64,000 nucleotides of DNA from Spongilla lacustris (taxonomy: Eukaryota; Porifera; Demospongiae; Spongillida; Spongillidae), in the NCBI GenBank assembly GCA_949361645.1, contig OX442417.1, forward strand, positions 5,662,700 through 5,726,699, given 5' to 3'. The notes beneath the pieces are model-generated. The model saw nothing but the letters and a program-made list of their open reading frames with translations. It was not told the DNA's origin and searched no databases. This document shows positions 55,751-64,000 of this stretch, piece after piece. Each line of letters starts with the position of its first letter. The stretch's first letter is position 1. The position numbers and the translations under genes were made by a program.

Positions 55751-56608
55751 ATGTTTCATTTCGAAACTTGTGAAAATGTTACAGAGCGAGGTGGTCGAGG
55801 AATGTATGGTGGTGGTGTAGTGGAGGTGGAGGGTAGGGTTGTGTGGGGAGGAGTAAGAGTGTACAGTTTAGATGATAAGGATAAGTGGAAGAGATGGACT
55901 GATGATATTGAGTATGGGGCCACACTAGGAGTGTGTCGTGGGAGGTTAGTGGTTGCAGGAGGTGTGAAGGATGGTGTGTAGTAAGAAGGTGATGGTGTGG
56001 AAAGGAGGGAGGAGGTCCTTCATGTCAGACATGTTGGTAGGGTGTGTGGGGTCCTGTGTAGTTAGTGTTGGTGGAGGTGGTCTGGTGGTGATGGGAGGGT
56101 GGGGTGATGGGGGCAGGTTGGCTGCTGTTCAAGTCTTTGATGGGAAGACACAGACCTGGCACTTTGGACCATCACTACCTAAGCCATGTAACAGCATGTC
56201 AGCAGTGGTCCATGGAGACCTGGTCTTTGTGATGGGAGGTGCCCGCATGGCCAGAGCTGTGTGGTGTGCCAACATCAATGACCTGGTGAGCCACTGAGCA
56301 TTGTGTAGCATCTCTGTCCTTTTGTTTAGCGTGTGTGTAGTTGACCCATGGGACACACACACACCACGCACCTATCGCGTGGACGCTTCCTGCGCTCAGC
56401 GTGGTCCTCGCTGTAGTAGCTCAACTGGTGGAGACACACACATGCACAAGCATCTCCATCGTGTGCACACCATGCACGCTGATGTTAGAGCTGTGTAGTT
56501 GAGTGGTGTGTGCTTCACACATGGGCACACACCAATGATGTCCACACATACACACTATGTGTACCCAGTGGTGCACACATTCACATGACTTCTTGTACAT
56601 CATTCGCA

Positions 56609-56640
<32 letters not shown>

Positions 56641-59600
56641 ACACATACACACACATATACATGCACACACATACACACACATACACACATACACACACAT
56701 ACACACACATACACACACAACACATACACACACATACACATACACACACAGTTTGCTGTACAGTCACAAGAAGACACACAGCAATCTACCTGGAGAGAGC
56801 TACCAGATGTACCATACTGCCATACAGCTGTATGTGTGGTTGATAGTGTGCTCCTTGCCATTGGAGGACAAGAGAAGGACTCTCCAAATTCAAAGAAGAC
56901 TTCTGCCATTTATGCCCTCCACCCTGTTGATCAGGAGTGGCAGCATCTTGGAGACATGCCATTTGAGTGTTCCTATGTAGACACTCTACTGCTGTCAGGA
57001 GGAAGGCTGTTGGTGGTAGATGGGTACAGTAAGAGGGTCTTGAGGGTCACTGTGGAAGGTAAGCCATACAAGTGTTATGGTCAGTACTACATGTACAACT
57101 ATTTTCAGGTCTGGCTATGGTCTTCCCTAGTACTTTGAACACAAATGACAGGTGTGTGAATGGTTGGAGTGTGCCTATGGGGATGTTGATAGTGGTCATG
57201 TGTACCTGTGGGGGTGTTGATGGTGGTCATGTGTACCTGTGGGGGTGTTGATGGTGGTCATGTGTACCTGTGGGGGTGTTAATGGTGGTCATGTGTACCT
57301 GTGGGGGTGTTGATGGTGGTCATGTGTACCTGTGGGGGTGTTGATGGTGGTCATGTGTACCTGTGGGGGTGTTGATGGTGGTCATGTATACCTGTGGGGG
57401 TGTTGATGGTGGTGATCTTTACTATACATGGTGTGTGGGTTCCCACCCTCTCAGAAAGGTCACACCAGGGTGAGGGTAACACACCCTTATGTAGAGGTAC
57501 CTGACCATAGTGGTGCATCAATGTGTGCTAAGGACACCTCACTAAACTCACCTTGTGTGTGGGGAGGGAGGGGTCTTGACCATCCATTATCTAGAGCTCT
57601 CTTTGTGGTTTAAGTGCTTGGTTTTTGGGGAGCATCCTATGAAGCATGGTTACTTTGAGAACCCCCCCCCCCCCCCCCCCCCCCCCCCTGGCATATTGAG
57701 GGGCCCCTGGTGTACTGATTAGTACATTAAATGTGGTTGTGTCGTACATACACATGCATGCACATTCTATACATGTGACAACTAATATCTCTGCATGTGT
57801 ACCCAGGGACCACTACCACACTGCATGTGTACACATCTGAGCAGGGACCACTACCACACTGCATGTGTACACATGTGAGCAGGGACCACTAACACACTGC
57901 ATGTGTACACATCTGAGCAGGGACCACTAACACACTGCATGTGTACACATCTGAGCAGGGACCACTAACACACTGCATGTGTACACATCTGAGCAGGGAC
58001 CACTGACACACTGCATGTGTACACATCTTCCAGCACACCTCAACGACCTGACAGAAGGCCCTGACATCGCATCAGCATACCAACATCATAGAACCCTACA
58101 ATCTGTTGGCTATGAGGGGAGGGGCCAGAGTCCCCTCACGATTGACCAAAATATGTCTATAAAGGGTCAAAATACCCATCCCTCACATTTGGCCAAGTAT
58201 GGTGGGATACCTTTGTTGAATGATGCAAGAGTATTTTTTCTAACAAGTATTAGTGCAACATCTTATTCTGTGTGGATTGTGGCTATGGCTAGCTTTATAC
58301 CTTTTACGTATGTGATTTGATACCTCCATTCAGGAGGCTCTATGAGGAGGCCATGACCAAGGGATATGTGGAAACTTCAGTGACCAAGTGTCTCATCCTT
58401 GGAGCTGCTGGTGTTGGCAAGACTCACCTCAAACACCTCCTTCTCAAAAAGGACCATCCAAAGCAACGTGTCAGTACAGGACTGGCTGACAATCCTGTTA
58501 GAGCCATCTCCTTCACACTGGCTGGTGTGGGTGGACAGGAGGAGGATGACTGGTTTGTGGTTGAAGATGACCAGGCACTGATGAGTGTTATTGGAGGAAC
58601 CATCAAAGGTGGTGTATCCATGGCACCATCATTGGCTGATATGGTGAGCGCTCTCCCAAAGATGGCCATAGACCCTTCCTATGTACCTAGTGATGGAGCT
58701 GTTGGTCCCACCCCTGCTGGTGTGAACATCACCAAGGACACCACCCAGCCTGAACAGAGCAGGACTGCAGATGTAGAGGATGAGCTGGTTCATCACATCA
58801 ACCAATCCTCAGGTAAGAGCAGCAGGCCTTGTTATTTGCTTGTATTAACCCTAAATCTCCCTCTGTAGATAACAAGAAGTTGTTTGGTGTGAAGTGAATC
58901 CAGTTCATTGACAGTGGTGGTCAGCTGCAATACCATGACATCCTTCCATTGTTCATTCAAGATCCCATGGTAACAATATTTGTACTGAAGCTGTCAGAAG
59001 AGCTATCGCATCACCCCACCATTGAGTACTATGGAGCAGATGGCAAGCCTGTTGGTAAACCATATCGATCATCTCTTTCTCATAAACAGATCCTTCAACA
59101 CTGTCTTGGAGCAATTCGCTCACAGGATGCTCATCCTCTGATCATTATTGTTGGAACGCATAGAGATGCCTTACGTTGGAGGTTTTGGATGGAATCAATA
59201 GAAGAGAAGAACAAACAGCTTGGGGGCATTACTGGATTCTACCCACTCTACTGTGCTGTATTGTGGCGAAGGAATGAAAGAGCTGATATTTGCTGTGAAT
59301 GGCCTTTCCCCTGAAGATGTGGACAGACATGTTGCCCAGGTACTTAAGAAGCAGATCGTATCCAAGTCACCCCAGCAGTTAATAAAAATGCCTATAGCAT
59401 GGTTTGGGCTGGAGGTTGTTCTCCAAAGGTCTTCCCATGATGGTGTCTTGAGTCTTGTAGAGTGTCAGGTGTCTGCTAAAAGATTTCACATTGAAGGAGA
59501 TGCATTCTCTGCTGCCTTGCACCATCTTGTCAAGCACAATGTGTTCTTATATTACCCCGAGGTTCTTCCCCAGACAGTGTTCTGTGACCCCCAGGTAGTC

Positions 59601-61006
59601 CTCACCAAGGTGACTGAACTAGTGCAGTACCACTACAAGCTGACAGATAATCCAGACGAGGGTGTGGCAGTTACAGGTGACCTGGTCATGTTCAGGGACC
59701 ATGGCCTGTTGTCAGTGGAGCTACTGAGGAAGTTTCCAAAGCACTACAATGAGGGTCTGTTCACGCCACAAGATCTGGTTAAGTTGCTGATGAGTCGTGG
59801 TGCCATAGCTATGATCAGAGATGGCGAGTACTTGATGCCTGCTCTGCTGCCCCACCTGGACTCCAGTCAAGTGTCCAAGTACCTTGAAAGAGGTGCCTCC
59901 CTGATGATGAGGTTCATCCATGGCTATATTCCTAGTGGTCTGTTTTGTTGTCTTGTGGCCCTTCTACTTTCATCTTCTTGGAAGGTGTGCATGGATAGGG
60001 GCAAGCCGTTGTGTCTGTATCGCAACTGCATCAGATTAGTACATAAGGACTCCACAGAAATTGTGACCCTTGTTGACATGTTCTCGTATATAGGAGTGCA
60101 TGTTGATGAGGCTTCAAGTGAGGTGTGTAGGGAGATAAGAGGTCTTGTCCACAGTGAGATCAAGAGTGCCTGTAGTGTGCTCAAGTACCATAATGTCCAG
60201 TTTAAAGATGCCTTCATGTGTGCCGGAGCCCGTTGTACCTCAGACCCTCCTCATGTAGCTGTAGTGGTGTGTTCAATGTCAGCATACAAGTGGAAGTGTA
60301 CCATTAAAGATGACCAGAATGGTGACCTGAGTGAGGACCAGCTGATGTGGTTTGGTGCACAAACAGTTTTGGAGGACCAAAAGCCCAGTACAACAGGTCG
60401 GTGGTCGGTGATGTGTGTGGTAGTACCATTTGACCACCATCTGTTCCATCTCTGTGCAGCTCCTATGTCCCTGGACAGTGAACCATCATTACCACACCTC
60501 ATGGACAGGGCAGCAGCTGTGATTCACCACATAGTTGGCCCCTCACGAACAAGACTAGATGGTAAGATGGTTCCTTCCTTCCCTTGTGTATCCAATACCC
60601 AATGTGCATGTGTTGTATTGTACCCATTGTTGTATACCTGATCAGGGTACATGATTCTATATGTATGGTACTATGTTTCAAATCCTTTAATTCTCTATCC
60701 TTCCCTCCATCAGCCACACCTTCCATCAGGGAGCTGATGTCCGTATCTGTTGGTCACCTGAACATGATCCAAAGTGTTGGTACCAGGTACCCCACCCTGG
60801 GGATATTCTTGCTGGAGGATGATAATGGAGTGTTGGTGGAAGCACTCAAAGAAGAGAATCATCACAAAGTTGAAGAGATCACACGTGCCATCTTCCAGAG
60901 GTGGATTGGAGGTAGGAAACCCACAACATGGAGGACACTAGTTGGTGTTCTTAGACAGAGCCAGTTGGCTACACAGGCTGATGCCATTGAAACTTATTTC
61001 AGTTAG
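55751..61006 (+). CDS. Kelch repeat - Roc/COR-like GTPase - Death domain protein (frame interrupted)
   Basis: Kelch beta-propeller: 55741-56285 and 56752-57058, with GG-dipeptide blades (LVVAGGV, LVVMGGWGD, LVFVMGGA, VLLAIGGQ). Possible linker exon from 58034. GTPase: 58334-58812 with P-loop GAAGVGKT; 58869-60396 with DSGGQ (switch II/G3) and VGTHRD (G4), followed by a COR-like region (MPIAWFGLEVVLQ, HLVKHNVFLYYPEVLPQTVF). A likely 63-bp intron is at 60397-60459. Death domain: 60714-61006 (ITRAIFQRWIGG, TTWRTLVGVLRQS). ROCO-type proteins are known GTPase scaffolds and Death domains recruit adaptors, so signalling is likely. Breaks: frame change near 55970 in kelch, TGA at 58895-58897 where Trp is expected before the G3 motif, and an extra G in the run 59222-59226. 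Pseudogene or assembly errors. Confidence 0.72.
56605..56751. repeat. (CA)n microsatellite before a kelch exon
   Basis: About 145 bp of CA with TA interruptions, running up to the acceptor of the exon at 56752. Confidence 0.92.
57172..57415. repeat. 31-bp minisatellite, about 8 units
   Basis: Unit built of GTGTACCTGTGGGGGTGTTG and ATGGTGGTCAT, highly uniform, in the intron between the kelch and GTPase parts. Confidence 0.95.
57662..57689. repeat. Poly-C tract
   Basis: About 28 C residues in the same intron. Confidence 0.9.
57805..58030. repeat. 38-bp minisatellite, about 6 units
   Basis: Unit built of CAGGGACCACTAACACACTG and CATGTGTACACATCTGAG, followed immediately by the acceptor CATCTTCCAG and a possible linker exon. 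Confidence 0.95.
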
Positions 61007-63083
61007 GTAGCTGTGTAAGTGTTTTGTGTGTTCATTTATTTGTACATATGTGTTCTGTTTGATGGAGATTGTAGAGGTCCACAGTAGTGAGGCCTTTTCG
61101 CTAGCTTGTTTCTCAACGACATTTCACCTCAGACCATAGATGTGGCTTAGTTCTTCACCATAAGCTTTTACTTATGTGTGGAGGTGGAGGTGTGTGCTTA
61201 TGTGGAGGCGGGCATTAAATTGAATAACATAGCTGCGATCTCATGCCAGTGTAAATTTTGACTTGTGTACAACATAACAATTATAAATCATAATAGCTAC
61301 ATAACCACAACTGTGTGCACGTGATGTCATAATGAATAAAATTAGTTCTAACTCTTTACGGATTTTTCTCCAGAACAACAAAGCCTTCAAGGATAGGTGT
61401 AAGGGGGACATCTGAAGAGCCATGTCAAAGACACCCCCCCAGTGTTTTGATAAACATGACATGTTTACACACTAGTCACTACCACACACACACAGATATT
61501 TGGGAGAGGGGAGGAGACACAAGGCGACATAACACTAGTATCCAAAGTCTGTATATGTACCAATATGAGCCATCATTGCTCACTATAGGCAAACTAGTGT
61601 GGACATGTACTAGAAACTAATCCATAATACCACACCCCCACTGAAGGATACATTCCTCAGTTGCCAGCTCCGCCCTCCATATGCAAGAAGGACAGGTGTG
61701 GTGAGGGTCTGGAAGCCAGTGGTATGGTATGACTTAATCACTGAAAAATGAACCTAAACAATATCATGCAAAGCGTCGACGAACTTAAAAAAAAAACCTA
61801 AACGGACTGATAATACGGTACTGATATACATGTACCAGTGATGTGACAGCGTGACCTATAAGGATGTGTATATTGGGATATTAATGTTCAAATAAACATT
61901 ACATGTTTAACTTTGGAATTTAATTAGCCGGCGTATTGCTGTACCTGCACTCTGAAGTTGATTTGTGCCATTCGATCACTGATTTTTATGTCAGTCATCT
62001 GTTATGAACAATAAACTACATGTTGCTCCATTCGTGCCAATGATATAGTCTCTGTCTCTCACATCAAGTGGTACATGATTTGCTTATTGGTGTGGATCCA
62101 AAATTCTGCCACTTATAATGAATTTTTGTTCTTTTTTTCATCACGCTTAACCCACTACAGGAATGTCACTGTGATGTGAAGACGACGTTTGTAGTATTTT
62201 ATTTCTTGGCATGCCTTTTCATACAAATAATATGTAGTAAGAATTGTTCGATTCCTCTCGTTGGAAATCCATCATCTGTCGCCTAGCAGCTGTATGCATC
62301 ACTCGCAATTATGTCATCACACATGTGTCTTAATTATGTGTTGCCTGGCTACACACAATTAACAATATGACACCCCAGGCCACACAGCTGCAGATTTTTG
62401 TGTAAACACGAATGGACAAATGATTATACTGGGATATTAATGTTCAAAAGAACATTACATGTTTAACTTTGGAATTCCTCCAGGTGTATTATCAAGAAAC
62501 AAATACCACAAGTAAAAGCTTCAGCGATCGTGAACAAGCTAGGAAATATTGAACGCTCCTGTGCTGCCAGGGTTAAAACAGTTGCTATAGATCAATACTC
62601 CTGGTCAAGAGTAGAACCCCATGTCAAAAAAATATGCCAGTTACCCCTAGAGCACCCACTCAGCCCATTCTCAGCAGGCATGCATAACAAAAATATTTTG
62701 AGAGCATATTTATGATTCTCTTCTTGTGTTCTTTAGTAGCTATTCTATGAGCAATGAATCAACACGAAACAAAGAATCCAACAAAATTCTGTCAATAGGG
62801 CCCCCCCCCTGCTTATAATTAAGGAGGCGGGGCTAATCCATTATGTCATGCAAACCCCAAGTGATCTGGTTACGTGTAAAACTGGTCCTGAACTCAATCG
62901 AAAATCTAATCAAAAACGTCGTGATAGAGAAGTTTTTGATGTATTGCCATATAAGAGTACATGTATACTGATATATACGTGTACATGTATGTATGGTGTT
63001 GGGATATTGTTATGTTACGTGTATATGGATGGTACTGTATTCTTCATGTACATGTAGGATAAAAGTGGCGTTGATTCCAAGAG
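61007..63083. other. Non-coding region with a 47-bp direct repeat
   Basis: GGGATATTAATGTTCAAA ... AACATTACATGTTTAACTTT occurs at about 61877-61919 and 62431-62475. It contains a small hairpin (AATGTT/AACATT). No gene supported; the 61-codon frame at 62530 is unconvincing. Confidence 0.55.
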
Positions 63084-63345
63084 CAAGAAACCTTGTGCTG
63101 ATTCCAAGAACAGGGAACCTTGTGCTGATTCCAAGAACGGGGAACCTTGTGTTGATTCCAAGTATGGGGAACATTGTGCTTAATCCAACAATGGAAACCC
63201 TTGTGTTGATTCCATGAATGGGGAACGTTGTGCTGATTCCAAGAACGGGGAACGTTGTGCTGATTCCAAGAATGGGAAACCTTGTGCTGATTCCAAGAAC
63301 GGGGAACCTTGTGTTGATTCCAAGAACAGGGAACCTTGTACAGAC
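63084..63345. repeat. 27-bp minisatellite, about 10 units
   Basis: Unit GCTGATTCCAAGAACGGGGA plus ACCTTGT, with scattered substitutions. Since 27 is a multiple of 3, it leaves open frames on both strands, which I treat as artefacts. Confidence 0.93.
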
Positions 63346-64000
63346 CTGTTGCCTGCTGGGCACTCCAGTGGTCCGACCTTCTACATGTGAGTGAATATTG
63401 GTAGTTGAGTATTTATCTAAGTTGATTTTTGTATGCAGGGATGAACGTAGTGATTCAGTAGAAAATCACAAGGTAATGGTGAAGGTGTTATGTGGTGATG
63501 GTGGCTTACAGCTTGTTCTTATTTAGGATAACCACTTCACATCTCCCTGCGTACCTACTTCAGTGGAGCTCAAATCGTCCTTTTTTGTCACAGGGACCTA
63601 TGTGACATGAGCATTTTTTTTGCCACCTACAAGACACTCTTGTGCCATCTTTTTGTATGCCATTGCATCATATCCTGCAGTAACTACGTGTACACCCTCT
63701 TATCATATCTATATAGTAGTCACTTTGATTATATCTGAGATCTCAGATATGGTAGTCTTGTACTATGGTGTGGAATCAGAATATGGTGTACATGTAACTG
63801 AACACTGTATGGTGTAACTGCAGCTGTGGTAATTATCTGGGTCTGGGTCAGGATTAGATGCTCATATCACGTTTTACCCAACTTATCCCTTTAGCTATAG
63901 CGGTACACTATTTGAGGCACAAAGGTCGCAAAACTACATACATGTACCTAATAAACAACTGCTCATAAATAAGTCCCTTTCCTTTTATAGACGAAACAGT
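63346..64000. other. Right end of window, no gene recognised
   Basis: Ordinary mixed sequence with GAGATCTCAGATATGG. No exon supported. Confidence 0.4.

Noticed and set aside
63010..63363. 117-codon minus-strand frame of repeated GIST/FPVL residues
   Set aside because: Product of the 27-bp minisatellite, open on both strands.

Overview
This is a stretch of animal nuclear DNA. Genes are split by GT-AG introns, several very short (60 bp in the NLR genes, 63 bp in the FN3 receptor and in the GTPase gene). Microsatellites are abundant, and transposons of several superfamilies are stacked inside one another. The cellular genes (CARD-like/NACHT/LRR, FN3 receptor with a tyrosine-rich tail, kelch-GTPase-Death) suggest a sponge, most likely a demosponge, although a cnidarian or other early-branching invertebrate cannot be excluded from sequence alone. 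No prokaryotic operon, CRISPR array or recognisable tRNA/rRNA gene was seen.

Layout. 1-9341 and 17581-25816 are two copies of one tandemly duplicated segment. Each holds the 3' part of an FN3-type membrane receptor (+ strand) facing, tail to tail, a CARD-like/NACHT/LRR gene (- strand, 8 exons, 869 codons). Offsets are 17580 at the receptor end and 16473 across the NLR, because copy 1 gained a 974-bp DNA transposon and a GC-rich hairpin cluster. NLR exons 2-8 differ by only two residues, whereas the CARD-like exon is only about 60% identical and the upstream DNA is unrelated. Between the copies lie a broken transposase-like gene (9941-12541) and the ectodomain and membrane exons of the second receptor (15581-17536).

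26.1-32.3 kb is a family of inverted repeats with CATA microsatellites. 34-43 kb holds Ty3/gypsy gag and protease fragments, a probable transposon with a RING-finger remnant, two large foldback palindromes and a roughly 115-bp satellite in both orientations. 43-55 kb is a nested nest: a Ty3/gypsy pol gene (+) is interrupted by a hAT-like element, an ISL2EU-like element carrying a YqaJ-PHD protein and a CACTA-like element, and its probable LTR region carries another hAT element; a TIR element and a further hAT element with a transposase remnant lie just beyond.

55.7-61.0 kb encodes a kelch repeat - Roc-COR-like GTPase - Death domain protein, at present interrupted by one in-frame TGA and two apparent frameshifts. 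61-64 kb is non-coding with a 27-bp minisatellite.

The receptor, the NLR and the Death-domain GTPase are all plausible innate-immune signalling genes, so the window reads as an immune-gene neighbourhood remodelled by segmental duplication and transposons. Many reading-frame breaks lie in homopolymers, so assembly error must be separated from real pseudogenisation.
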